This document shows positions 1 through 9,335 of a stretch of 64,000 bases of DNA, piece by piece. The stretch comes from Muricauda sp. SCSIO 65647 (lineage in GTDB: Bacteria > Bacteroidota > Bacteroidia > Flavobacteriales > Flavobacteriaceae). The stretch covers positions 1,032,501 through 1,096,500 of the forward strand of contig NZ_CP091037.1 in assembly GCF_021534965.1 (NCBI RefSeq), given 5' to 3'. The number at the start of each line of letters is the position of its first letter. Positions within the stretch are counted from its first letter, which is position 1. The translations under genes and the position numbers were made by a program. Under the pieces are notes generated by a model. It made no database searches. It was not told the origin of the DNA and worked only from the letters and a program-made list of their open reading frames with translations.

Positions 1-1626
1 ATTCAATTCTGGGACGAGGTACCCGGTCCATCGAATCGAAAAATTATCACTTGGTATACCCGGCGCCGGACTCAGATTATGCCAATATTGCTCCAATTTT
101 GACTCAACGCGTATCAGGGAGGGTTTTCCCGTAAAATCTGCATTGGCAAAGTATTCTGCAGTCAGCCCTTTCTCACCATTTTCCGTACGTAAAAAACGTT
201 CGTCAATCTCTTCCATAAAGCCAGTGGGAACGCCGACATCTACGTAATCAACCTCGTAATCCGTTTCTTGGAAGGCGTCCAAAATGGATCTTTCACCCTC
301 CGCCCTTCGAGAATATCCCCCTAAAATGGCCTTATCGGCCAACTCACCAATAAGCGCAATCTTTTTAACGCCGTTTCCAAAAGGTAAAACCCTGTTTTTA
401 TTTTGTAGAAGAACGATAGATTTATGAGCGGCATCCAAAGCCATCTGTTTATGCTCTCTGTTTCCATATCGCTTATGCTGTAGAGCGCCATCGATATAAG
501 GGTTTTCAAAGAGTCCCAATTTAAATTTTACATAGAGCACACTCGATACGGCCCTATCAATATCATCTGCACTTAAAAGCTTTTCATCCAGGGCATCTAT
601 GATCCCTTGGCGAAACACATCGTGCTTATAATCGTAAAATTGCATATCAAGGCCCGCACTTATTGAACTGGCGATAGCTTCTTTGGAGTTTTTGGCCGTT
701 TTATGCACAAATTCCTGTTTTGCAATAGCGCCCAGATCTGAAATTACCATGCCCTTAAAACCCCATTCTTCTCGTAATACCTTTTTCAACAACCATGGGT
801 CGCCTGCTGCGGGAACACCATCCCATTCATGATAGGCTGCCATAGCACCCAGGGCACCAGCTTCAGTAAAGGCCTTTTCAAAAACATATAAAAAATTGCC
901 TCTTGCTTCCCGTTCGCCAATATATACAGGAGCCGTATTCTTGCCCCCTTCGGGAATACTATGTATGCCAAAGTGTTTTGGTTCCGCCACAACTGCATCA
1001 TCATGGGTCAAGTCATCACCTTGCATGCCGTTAATAATGGCCACTCCATTTCTCGCTGCCAAAAAAGGATCTTCACCATAGGTCTCTTGCACACGTCCCC
1101 ATCGCGGTTCCCTACCTAATCCTAAAGTAGGGGCCAGCACTAGGTGTATACCCATGGCCCGGGTTTCTGAACCTATGACCTTTCCGATTTTTTCCATGGC
1201 ATTAACATCCCACATACTTGCCAAACCAATGGGTACGGGAAAAGATGTTGCGCCCTTTCCCAAATAGCCATGAAGCGCTTCTTCAATCATTAAAGCTGGT
1301 ATGCCCAATCGATTGTTTTCTATGATATATTGCTGTAGTTCGTTGGAAACCTCTGCTGACTTGGGATAGAAGTCACGAACCGACCCGATATTCAAACCAT
1401 CCAACACAGCTTTTGCTCTTTCCACCGATAGTTCGCCATTCTCGATCAAATCATGGGCTGAATACATATCGAGTTCCCTAATTTTTTCCTCCAAGGTCAT
1501 TCTCGAGAGAAGATCGGCAACCCGCATCTCCGTATCCAACTCTGCATTTTTGTAAACAGGATTGCCATTGTCTTGTGCGCAACCCAACAACAATACTGTT
1601 AGCAAGAGAAGGTAATATCGTTTCAT
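1..1626 (-). CDS. GH3 family beta-glycosidase lipoprotein, PA14-containing (C-terminus cut by window edge)
   Basis: About 542 codons are visible and the gene continues past base 1. The ATG at 1626-1624 is followed by a hydrophobic segment and a lipobox (LLLGC), so the enzyme is probably a lipoprotein exported across the inner membrane. The GH3 TIM-barrel domain follows: RWGRVQETYGEDPFL is typical, and GMVISDLGAI carries the expected nucleophile Asp. The beta-sandwich domain begins near residue 340, and a PA14-like segment (GLTAEYFANADFTG) starts near residue 475, close to the window edge. GH3 enzymes release terminal beta-linked glucose, xylose or related sugars; the substrate cannot be read from this sequence. 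It starts 8 bp after the stop of a second GH3 gene and is probably co-transcribed with it. Confidence 0.9.
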   Translation of the reverse strand, partial: MKRYYLLLLTVLLLGCAQDNGNPVYKNAELDTEMRVADLLSRMTLEEKIRELDMYSAHDLIENGELSVERAKAVLDGLNIGSVRDFYPKSAEVSNELQQYIIENNRLGIPALMIEEALHGYLGKGATSFPVPIGLASMWDVNAMEKIGKVIGSETRAMGIHLVLAPTLGLGREPRWGRVQETYGEDPFLAARNGVAIINGMQGDDLTHDDAVVAEPKHFGIHSIPEGGKNTAPVYIGEREARGNFLYVFEKAFTEAGALGAMAAYHEWDGVPAAGDPWLLKKVLREEWGFKGMVISDLGAIAKQEFVHKTAKNSKEAIASSISAGLDMQFYDYKHDVFRQGIIDALDEKLLSADDIDRAVSSVLYVKFKLGLFENPYIDGALQHKRYGNREHKQMALDAAHKSIVLLQNKNRVLPFGNGVKKIALIGELADKAILGGYSRRAEGERSILDAFQETDYEVDYVDVGVPTGFMEEIDERFLRTENGEKGLTAEYFANADFTGKPSLIRVESKLEQYWHNLSPAPGIPSDNFSIRWTGYLVPELN

Positions 1627-1634
1627 ATGCAATG

Positions 1635-4310
1635 CTATTTTACCGTCAAAATATCCCTTAAGCGAATATCATTTGAAGCAGAACCTATCATAATTCTGAA
1701 CTCACCGGATTCAACTACCTCGTTCATGTTTTCATCAAGCATGGTCAACATTTCCGGTGTGATGCTAAACGCCACCTCTTTGGTTTCGTTTTTCTTGAGA
1801 TGAATACGCTGAAAACCTTTTAGCTCCATTACGGGTCGGGTTACTGAGGCGATCAAGTCCCTGATGTACAGTTGCACTACTTCGTCACCATCATGCTCAC
1901 CGGTGTTGGTCACTTTGAATCTATAGGTAGCGATTCCTTCTTTATTGATTTCTTTTATATCTACCACAAGGTCACTATATTCAAAAGTAGAATAGCTTAA
2001 TCCATACCCAAATGGAAAAAGTGGTTTTCCGCTAAGATCTCTATAGTCATCACCTCTTCCTGTTGGTTTGTGATTGTAGTACAGCGGTAGTTGGGCTTCG
2101 TGCATTGGAAATGTAATGGGCAATCTCCCTGCAGGGTTATAATCACCAAACAGCACATCGGCCACTGCATTTCCACCTTCTTCCCCTGGGTACCAGATAT
2201 CAATAATTGAAGAAACCTTGTTGATCCAGTTGCCCATGGTGATTGCGCTGCCTCCAACCAAAACCACTGTTATGGGCTTTCCGGTTGTTGCAATCTGATG
2301 TATCAGTTCTTTCTGATGTCCTGGTAAGGAAAGGGAGGACCTATCTTGAAATTCTCCTTCGTCTATTCCCACGACCACTATGGCCATATCACTTTTTTTG
2401 ACGGCATCCACCGCCTCTTTGATTTCGTTTTTCCAAGTACTTTCAACCTCAGCATCCCACAATAGTTTGAACCATACATTTCCGACCGATTCATAAAACT
2501 CCACCTTTATATCGTACACTTTGTCTTTTTCAAATTGATATGCTTTTGTCAATTGTTGAAATGTTTGCTTTTTCCAATTGTCAATGACCAACTTGTTATC
2601 GATGTACAAACGATAGCCATCGTCACCCTTTATGCCTATATTGATCATACCCGTTTTCGGTGATACCAGTTTTCCCGTCCACCTCGCAGAGTACCAATCG
2701 TAGTTAATGGTTTTATCTTCAGGCGAAAAAAGTGTCCACCTAAAATCGATTTTAGGGTCGATTCTCGTGAGCACAGGTTTCCCTTCAAGCTTGATATTAT
2801 TGAAATACTCCCCTTTTAATCCGGGCACTTTTTTGCCTCCCTCGTAGCAAAAAAGATTGGCCGTCGGAATCGCCATGAATTCTTCTGACACTCTGCCACA
2901 ACCCGGGGCGTAGTTTATCTTAGTTGTGGCACCCAACTTGTTCTTTATACCTTCCAAAATGGTCACCTTTTTATTTCCAGGTCCCGAATAGCCTCCCAAA
3001 CGCGCCTCGGTGGCATCTACACCGACTACGGCAATAGATTTTATCGTTTTGTCAATGGGCAAGATTTTATCCTCGTTTTTTAGAAGTACAATAGATTTCT
3101 GCGCTGCTTTTTTTGCAAGTTGGAGATGTTCTTCGGCGCCGTTCCATTTTTTTGCTTCCTTAATGTCGACATAAGGATTTTCGAATAAACCCAGTTTAAA
3201 TTTTGCGATGAGTACCCTTCGTACCGCATCGTTTAGTTTTTCTTCATCTATTTCACCTCGTTCAAATGCAGGATAGTAATGTTGTTTATATACATCGTAG
3301 TCTACCTCAAATATGACGTCCAGACCATTTTCTATGGATTGTTTTCCGGCGTCGGCATAGTCTTCAGAGGTGAAATGGATGAGATTGATGATGCCAACCG
3401 CATTGGCATCGGAAATTACAAAACCATCAAATCCCCATTCCCTTTTTAATTTCTGGTTGAGCAACCAATCGTTGGCCGTACACGGTCTACCATCCAAGGA
3501 GTTGTAAGATGTCATTACAGACCATGCGTTTGCTTTTCGGAAAGCAGCCTTATATGCAGGGAAATACACTTCTTCCAAGAGCCTCTCGTTATAATGAATT
3601 GGGTAGCTATCCCTTCCTCCGGCACCAACATTGGCCACAAAGTGCTTGGGCGTGGTAATTACGCCCAGCTTTTCAAACTCAGAAATAAATGATACTCCCA
3701 TGTGTGTGGTGAGAAACGGATCTTCCCCGTAGGTTTCTTCTGTTCTTCCCCAACGAACGTCCCTGGCAATGTTAAGCACAGGGGATAATATTTGTCGGAT
3801 ACCCCTTGTTTTTGTTTCCATGGCTATGGAATGGGCAACCTCTTTTACCAGGGTGGTGTCCCAGGTTGCCGCCAATCCAATAGCTTGCGGGTAGACGGTT
3901 GCGCCTTTTCTTACCAATCCGTGCAGTGCCTCGTCAAAAGGAATAATCGGAATGCCCAGGCGGGTTTCTTCCACAAAATACTTTTGAATGGCATTGGCAA
4001 GTTCGGCGGTTTGTTCGGCTTCACCGCCTGCGGCATAATTCAATATTTGCTGGGTGTCTGAGGAGGAGGTGTTCAGCTGAAAGCCAAAGATACCCGCCCT
4101 ATATTTGCCCAATCCTTCTGACAAATCACAGGGCACCATAAACAATTGACCGAATTTTTCTTCAATGGTCATTCGGGACAATAAGTCGTTAACCCGATCT
4201 TCAACGGGCGCATTGGCATTTTTATAGATGAACCTATCTTCATTACTACATGAAAGAGTTGTGATAACAGCTCCAAGAATAAACGCTCTTATAATCTTCA
4301 ATCGTACCAT
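1635..4310 (-). CDS. GH3 family beta-glycosidase lipoprotein with inserted PA14 domain
   Basis: The protein has 891 residues. A short signal ending in TTLSC predicts a lipoprotein with Cys21 as anchor. The GH3 N-terminal barrel spans roughly residues 40-360, with RWGRTEETYGEDPFL and FVISDANAVG holding the nucleophile Asp. The second GH3 domain is interrupted near residues 485-630 by a PA14 domain (GLKGEYFNNIKLEGK), and a fibronectin-III-like domain closes the protein (YSTFEYSDL onward). PA14-inserted GH3 enzymes act on short beta-linked oligosaccharides and aryl glycosides; specificity here is unknown. It lies 8 bp upstream of another GH3 gene. Its start overlaps the end of a decayed GH38 fragment, so the promoter or readthrough region upstream is recombined sequence. 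Confidence 0.93.
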   Translation of the reverse strand: MVRLKIIRAFILGAVITTLSCSNEDRFIYKNANAPVEDRVNDLLSRMTIEEKFGQLFMVPCDLSEGLGKYRAGIFGFQLNTSSSDTQQILNYAAGGEAEQTAELANAIQKYFVEETRLGIPIIPFDEALHGLVRKGATVYPQAIGLAATWDTTLVKEVAHSIAMETKTRGIRQILSPVLNIARDVRWGRTEETYGEDPFLTTHMGVSFISEFEKLGVITTPKHFVANVGAGGRDSYPIHYNERLLEEVYFPAYKAAFRKANAWSVMTSYNSLDGRPCTANDWLLNQKLKREWGFDGFVISDANAVGIINLIHFTSEDYADAGKQSIENGLDVIFEVDYDVYKQHYYPAFERGEIDEEKLNDAVRRVLIAKFKLGLFENPYVDIKEAKKWNGAEEHLQLAKKAAQKSIVLLKNEDKILPIDKTIKSIAVVGVDATEARLGGYSGPGNKKVTILEGIKNKLGATTKINYAPGCGRVSEEFMAIPTANLFCYEGGKKVPGLKGEYFNNIKLEGKPVLTRIDPKIDFRWTLFSPEDKTINYDWYSARWTGKLVSPKTGMINIGIKGDDGYRLYIDNKLVIDNWKKQTFQQLTKAYQFEKDKVYDIKVEFYESVGNVWFKLLWDAEVESTWKNEIKEAVDAVKKSDMAIVVVGIDEGEFQDRSSLSLPGHQKELIHQIATTGKPITVVLVGGSAITMGNWINKVSSIIDIWYPGEEGGNAVADVLFGDYNPAGRLPITFPMHEAQLPLYYNHKPTGRGDDYRDLSGKPLFPFGYGLSYSTFEYSDLVVDIKEINKEGIATYRFKVTNTGEHDGDEVVQLYIRDLIASVTRPVMELKGFQRIHLKKNETKEVAFSITPEMLTMLDENMNEVVESGEFRIMIGSASNDIRLRDILTVK

Positions 4311-4501
4311 TTTATTTGTTCTCCATCTTTTACATTGTGCATTCTGGTCATAAACTCTTCCGAATCCCCCACTTTTTCAATCGTAGTAACCATCACATTT
4401 TTTGAATCAATGGAAATGAATCTAACGAAATTTTGCTGTAAACGTAAGTGGTAAACGGGTGAAAAATTCCAATTGGTTTCGCTTATGAGGTGAAAATGAC
4501 T
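4298..4501 (-). pseudogene. Remnant of a GH38 alpha-mannosidase C-terminus
   Basis: This open stretch of 67 codons has no plausible start (a TAG precedes it) and ends inside the next GH3 gene. Its translation matches the C-terminal part of the GH38 protein encoded at 17013-20621: FISIDSKNVMVTTIEK against FFAIDSEDVMISTIKK, then RMHNVKD against RMYNVKD. The last residues (IKWYD) replace the extra C-terminal tail of the intact enzyme. It lies between an intact GH38 gene and a GH3 gene on the same strand, which fits deletion of most of a former mannosidase gene. It is too short to be a working enzyme. Confidence 0.72.
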
Positions 4502-4563
4502 CTAAAAATAAGATGAATGTATTATATGTTCATATGTCTGTACATATTGTTTTTATATTTGAA

Positions 4564-7500
4564 CTACAAAGATCGTGATAACAGAATGAAACGCGTTTCA
4601 AAGTGTTTGATCAAGGTCGGTTCACTTAACCGATTAAGTTTCTCGCCAAGAACATTTACTTCATAGACTTCTTTAGCTCCGGTTTGGTCCATCAATTTAT
4701 CAATGTCTAAAATGGCGTGGTCTCCTTCTATTTCACGAAGGTGCAATATCACCCCGTCATTGGAAGCTGTTGGTCTTGCATTTACCAGCAACAAATTAGG
4801 TACATCAAGACTCAATATCGACCTACTTGGTATTTTTTCAATTTTTGAATCCTTGTCCGATGGAACCAAACGCCCGGCCATTCCCACTCTCTGGTTCCAT
4901 CCAAATTTCGTGGCAAAGGTGTTTGAGGCATTTGATGACGAGGTCAAGAAATAACTCCATTTCATTTCACCATCTTGACTGGCTTTAAAATTTGTTGCCC
5001 AATAATTATTTAAAACCCAAGAATAAATGTGCGAATTTTTGGGCTTGCGCTTGTAATAAAACCTACCTGTATTAATGTCACCAAAATGCACCAAGGGAAC
5101 ATCATTACTACTAAATACAATTTGGGCATTATCATTTTGTACTGCGGCAAAGTTTTGAATCACATTCCAATCTGCCGAAGTACCTTCCAATTGATTGGCT
5201 CCAGGATTGACCACACCTCCCTGCACATCAAATGCCAACTCATCATTATCGTTCATACCAAAAGGAAAAGCGATATAAACCCCTTCAGGTGAAATCACTG
5301 GCAGCTTCACCATGCTATAGGAAAGCTCTATTTTTTTTGCGGTATGGTAGAGCCTGATTTCTAGATTTACACCTCTTTCGTCTGCGCATCCATCAATTTT
5401 ACCATTCACGGCAACACTTTTCCACAAGGCGTTTTTCTTGATGTCAGAAACGGTAATATCAGTCAGACCGCTAACTTTTCTTTTGATAGGAACATACACC
5501 GTATCTCTGCTGGTATTGGTAAGACGCTCCATAGATTTTCGATCTTCAGGCTCTTCATAGATAAATTCGCCCAGTTTGGCCGTGCTATTTGTATCTACCA
5601 ATTCTTTGCCCAGCTCTTTGTCAAAAATACCTGTAATCACTCCCTTAGCCCTATCTATTTTTAAACGATAGTACTGATTTTCAAGTATGGAATTATCCTG
5701 ATGATTCGTTACATTAACCTTCTCCCCTTTCCTATCTTCAAGAACAATACGAAAGGTGGCATAACCCATTGGTGGCACATCAATGGCCCACAGTTTATAA
5801 GTACTGCCATCAGGTCTGCTTGATATACGTTGTACTTGAATGGCGTGCCCGTTCTCGTCAACTATCTTGTAATCTTTATCCAATGGCAGCAATTCGTGAT
5901 CAATGTACACATTGACCGGCCCCGAACGCTTCCAATTTAGCGTGTTGAATACAGCCACTGTTGGATATTCTCCTTTCGGAATATGCTGTTGCAGTATCCC
6001 TAGTGCCTTTTCTCGAATTAAACTTGACTCTTTGTAAGCTGTCCACGCATATGCAGATTTTTGTCCCCATTGAACCGTGGAATTTTCACCCAGTGGATCC
6101 GTGACACTTTCTGCAGCGCCAAATGTATGCTCATCATAAAACAACAATTCATCATAGGCCCTTTCAATTTCGTTGTTAATGGTCGTAGGAAGTTCTGACC
6201 CCATGAGATAAGACATCGACAATAGCCCCATATTGCCAATCATTTGAGAATGAGCGGTTCTTGCCGTTTTTGTTTCTCTGAAAGCTGACCCAAAACCATC
6301 GGTCCACCAATCTGGCCAAGCCTCTTTTTTTACGGGAAGGTATTCGGCTTGGTGCTGTTCAATGTATACCATAAACTCACTATCCAAAGAAAGCTTCAAT
6401 TTGGGCCATTCATATTTTTCGTTCCACTCTTTCACAATATCACATGCTATCGTAGATGGAGGTGAGTTGTCGGTCAAGTAGCCTGAAAATTGAAATGCCG
6501 TTCTATTGTACGGATAGCCTTTGGCTTCTAAATTGATGAGATAACTTGATAGGTTAGCTCGAAATTGATCCATTTTTCCATTGGTCAAGCTCAACGCATT
6601 ACCGTGTGCGTAGTGCTCACTTCTGTACGCCAAAAGTCGGTTTCCAGAATTGGATTCCCACCAAAAGGATGTGGGTTTATCAAAGGGAACATGGGCGCGA
6701 TGACCGTGTTGCCCCATAGTAAGGTATTTTATACCTGTATTATTGTAAAGATCAATCATGGCCCAACCAATACCATTGACGTCATTCTGCATAGCGGTCG
6801 TGACATCAATTCCTTTTTCCTTGAAATGTTTTAAGGCCTGTGTTTGCATGGCCAGGGCCGTCTCATCAACAATTTCTGAAAAGTTAAAGAACATACCTGT
6901 CACTTCAATACGCCCTTCTTTTATGCGTTGCAACAACCTATCTATTTGACTTTTTGGACGATTTTTCAGGTATTCACGAACCGTCCATGCAGCCTCGCAG
7001 GTCCATCGGAACTTGGCTTCATTAGGATAATCATCGGTTTGATCACAATAGTCCAAAGCGGTGTCGATAAAACGTAAGTGTTCTGCCAAAATTTCGGTCT
7101 GGGACCTTGTATATCCGATATCGGTATGCGAGTGCTGTACCAAGTGGATGGTCCACTCCCTTACCGGTTCGACCATAAAGCTGAGCTGTCTCTTTTCTCC
7201 ATTTATTTCAAACTGCACGTCCATTTTCGTAGGTGACCGTACCGCCGGAACCAAAAAATCAAACTCATTAAAACCAGTGTTGATATTGAATTTCTTTTTC
7301 TTGTTGGGTGTAGAAACACTCACAGTAGTTGGTTTTTTTAGGTGCATCAATTCAAACCGTATGCTATGAAAAAGCGCACCATCTTTCTTTACAACTATTT
7401 TCGACTGCTGTGTTTTGACTTTCTCATTTAGCTCACGCTTGAACGTCATAAACCATTCGTTACTATCATTATCAACACCGTCTACTTTCAAGACTACCGC

Positions 7501-7998
7501 CTTACCCTTAGTAAAATAGGTGTCAGGAACGGTAAGTACCGCTGTACCCATTTCATCAAGATTCATATCAACCATGGAGCGGTTGAATTGTAGCACAATA
7601 CCGTCTTTTCCCTTTAGCGTTCGCATGGCTTCACCATTATTGGGTGATGAAAAGGTCATGACCTTTTTGCCATTTACATAGAGGTCAAATTGTTGACTGG
7701 GGGATTTGGCGCCAATACCATAGCCCCAAATAAAGGATGCCGTTTTCTTCGTATATGAATTTGGTATTACCTCGGTTTGCCATTCAATCGGCTCGAAATT
7801 TGATTTTGCCCTTGTCAGAAGGGATTGATCTAGATGCGAAAAGGGGGAATGATATGCAAAATTAGCACCGGAAATCGAAGCCTTGTACCCCGCGAAATAA
7901 TTGTCTTGGGCATGAGTTTTCGAAACAAACAACAGGATCAGAAAATACCAGAACAAGGTGGGTGCTTTAAGTTTTTTGATTGGGGGAGAAGTTTCCAT
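4564..7998 (-). CDS. Secreted GH38-type alpha-mannosidase
   Basis: From the ATG at 7998 (METSPPIKK) the protein has 1144 residues. This start is preferred over an in-frame ATG 63 bp upstream because it puts a hydrophobic signal peptide (LFWYFLILLFVSKTHAQ) at the N-terminus. An accessory beta-rich region fills roughly residues 30-275. The GH38 catalytic domain follows, with QHSHTDIGYT giving the Zn ligands His291 and Asp293, NDVNGIGWAM further on, and the usual helical middle domain (ELLFYDEHTFGAAES). The last 400 residues are the GH38 C-terminal beta-sandwich region. GH38 enzymes hydrolyse alpha-mannosides with Zn in the active site. It is upstream of the two GH3 genes and downstream of uxuA, so it is part of the LacI-headed operon. 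It shares the accessory N-terminal region with the GH38 at 17013-20621. Confidence 0.88.
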   Translation of the reverse strand: METSPPIKKLKAPTLFWYFLILLFVSKTHAQDNYFAGYKASISGANFAYHSPFSHLDQSLLTRAKSNFEPIEWQTEVIPNSYTKKTASFIWGYGIGAKSPSQQFDLYVNGKKVMTFSSPNNGEAMRTLKGKDGIVLQFNRSMVDMNLDEMGTAVLTVPDTYFTKGKAVVLKVDGVDNDSNEWFMTFKRELNEKVKTQQSKIVVKKDGALFHSIRFELMHLKKPTTVSVSTPNKKKKFNINTGFNEFDFLVPAVRSPTKMDVQFEINGEKRQLSFMVEPVREWTIHLVQHSHTDIGYTRSQTEILAEHLRFIDTALDYCDQTDDYPNEAKFRWTCEAAWTVREYLKNRPKSQIDRLLQRIKEGRIEVTGMFFNFSEIVDETALAMQTQALKHFKEKGIDVTTAMQNDVNGIGWAMIDLYNNTGIKYLTMGQHGHRAHVPFDKPTSFWWESNSGNRLLAYRSEHYAHGNALSLTNGKMDQFRANLSSYLINLEAKGYPYNRTAFQFSGYLTDNSPPSTIACDIVKEWNEKYEWPKLKLSLDSEFMVYIEQHQAEYLPVKKEAWPDWWTDGFGSAFRETKTARTAHSQMIGNMGLLSMSYLMGSELPTTINNEIERAYDELLFYDEHTFGAAESVTDPLGENSTVQWGQKSAYAWTAYKESSLIREKALGILQQHIPKGEYPTVAVFNTLNWKRSGPVNVYIDHELLPLDKDYKIVDENGHAIQVQRISSRPDGSTYKLWAIDVPPMGYATFRIVLEDRKGEKVNVTNHQDNSILENQYYRLKIDRAKGVITGIFDKELGKELVDTNSTAKLGEFIYEEPEDRKSMERLTNTSRDTVYVPIKRKVSGLTDITVSDIKKNALWKSVAVNGKIDGCADERGVNLEIRLYHTAKKIELSYSMVKLPVISPEGVYIAFPFGMNDNDELAFDVQGGVVNPGANQLEGTSADWNVIQNFAAVQNDNAQIVFSSNDVPLVHFGDINTGRFYYKRKPKNSHIYSWVLNNYWATNFKASQDGEMKWSYFLTSSSNASNTFATKFGWNQRVGMAGRLVPSDKDSKIEKIPSRSILSLDVPNLLLVNARPTASNDGVILHLREIEGDHAILDIDKLMDQTGAKEVYEVNVLGEKLNRLSEPTLIKHFETRFILLSRSL

Positions 7999-8029
7999 TT
8001 CTAAATTTTCTAAATGTTTCAAACTAAAT

Positions 8030-8269
8030 TCATGTATACAAAAACAATGGGGCCAATTCACATTGACACCTTCCTATTCCTTTTTCTTCCAAGGTCTTGC
8101 CCTTGGTTTCAGGCAACATTTTTACGATGATATTAATTGCCGGAATTAAGCACATCGCAAAAAACCACGGGGTCATTTGTTCTATAAAGGTGGTGCCCAA
8201 GCAAATGACCGGGGCAGCAATATGGGCGAGAAATGTGACATTATTCTTCAAAATGAAATTATTGGATTG
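8030..8269 (-). pseudogene. Remnant of an MFS sugar porter C-terminus
   Basis: Directly after the uxuA-like stop codon, one frame stays open for about 80 codons and encodes only the end of a sugar porter: one membrane segment (WFFAMCLIPAINIIVKM) followed by LPETKGKTLEEK. The intact porter at 14807-16252 ends with the same signature (FVPETKGKTLEEI). There is no good start codon; only a TTG at 8251 is available, and eleven of the usual twelve membrane helices are missing. The frame runs past the normal porter end into a tail (CQCELAPLFLYT) that overlaps the intergenic lead of the GH38 gene. It is read as a deletion remnant in the uxuA-GH38 spacer. Confidence 0.75.
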
Positions 8270-8270
8270 C

Positions 8271-9335
8271 CTATTCTTTTTCCAAGAGTGAAAGTGCCGA
8301 CTTCATATACCCCATGGCATAAGCCATGCCAGCATACCAAGGTGCATCGCAGGTCATTTGCGGAGTGTGGTCAGGAATTAGAACACCGTCAAAATCGTTT
8401 TTTTTGAGGATTTTCAAGATTCGAAACATGTCAATGTCTCCTTCGTCGACAAAAACCTCATGATAATTGGGCACCTTGCCCTTGACGTTTCTAAAATGGA
8501 CGTAACCAATTCTGCCCTGTTTGCTATACGTTTCGGTGGCATCGTACACATTGCCCTCGGTCATTTCAGCAATGGATCCCAAACAAAACTCCAATTGGTT
8601 TGCCGGACTTGCATTCATATCGATCAACTTTTGATACATATGGGGTTGGTACACCAATCTAGGGGTATTTCGCAAGTAGGGCACGGGAGGGTCGTCAGGA
8701 TGTGCGGCCATGGTAACCCCAGCTTCTTCGGCAACGGGTAAAATCCCGTCTAAAAAATACCGCAACCGATCCCATAACTCATCATGGTCAATTTTTGGCA
8801 GCGTACCTTCACCGGCATTTTCATCGTAGACCATGTTCCAGACCATTCCATTAGGAATCGGTGTGTCATCCATACCGTTCATGCCAACAGAAATTGCTTT
8901 CCCACGTGCCAAAGGCCCTTGGTATCTTGATGACACTCCTGCCAACGAAAAGTTGTAGCCAAAAATCGGGATTCCTACTTTCCCCACATTGTGTATCAGC
9001 TGTTTAAGCTTATTCATTTGCTGTTCTTTCTTAGGCCCATCCAACAATACATCATACCAATGTGCAGGATCAAAATTTTCAATGGCCTCAAGTTTCAAAC
9101 CATGGGCGTTGATCTCATTTTTAATGGTCAACAACTCGTCATAAGACCAGACTTCATCGGGGTTGCCAGCTTTGCCCCAACCTGTTTTGCCCCCTATGGG
9201 TTGGTCTACATTGTTTCTGCTATGCCCAAAATAATCTACTAGATGAATGATCACATGGGTAGCACCACATTGTTTTGCAAAATTGTAATGTGATGCATTG
9301 AGCATATGTTTGTACAAACCAAATCCTAACTTCAT
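8271..9335 (-). CDS. uxuA: Mannonate dehydratase family protein (UxuA-like)
   Basis: The 354-residue TIM-barrel protein carries the UxuA hallmark IPVAEEAGVTMAAHPDDPP. UxuA removes water from D-mannonate to give 2-keto-3-deoxygluconate (KDG). The four metal-ligand positions of the family appear conserved in order: His212 (HPDDPP), Cys251 (CLGS), His280 (VHFRN) and Asp322 (PDHTPQM). It is shorter than E. coli UxuA (about 394 residues), and DHTPQM replaces the usual DHGHQM, so substrate specificity may differ. Its ATG overlaps the stop of the CoA-transferase gene by 4 bp (ATGA), indicating translational coupling. Context with a dehydrogenase and a lactonase supports a role on an aldonic acid. 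The related xylose-isomerase-like epimerases are the main alternative. Confidence 0.82.
   Translation of the reverse strand: MKLGFGLYKHMLNASHYNFAKQCGATHVIIHLVDYFGHSRNNVDQPIGGKTGWGKAGNPDEVWSYDELLTIKNEINAHGLKLEAIENFDPAHWYDVLLDGPKKEQQMNKLKQLIHNVGKVGIPIFGYNFSLAGVSSRYQGPLARGKAISVGMNGMDDTPIPNGMVWNMVYDENAGEGTLPKIDHDELWDRLRYFLDGILPVAEEAGVTMAAHPDDPPVPYLRNTPRLVYQPHMYQKLIDMNASPANQLEFCLGSIAEMTEGNVYDATETYSKQGRIGYVHFRNVKGKVPNYHEVFVDEGDIDMFRILKILKKNDFDGVLIPDHTPQMTCDAPWYAGMAYAMGYMKSALSLLEKE

Noticed and set aside
4587-4600. Perfect palindrome TGAAACGCGTTTCA resembling a LacI/CcpA-type site
   Set aside because: It lies in the coding end of the GH38 gene (residues HFETRF) far from a start, and neither LacI-type site in the window has this sequence; probably chance.
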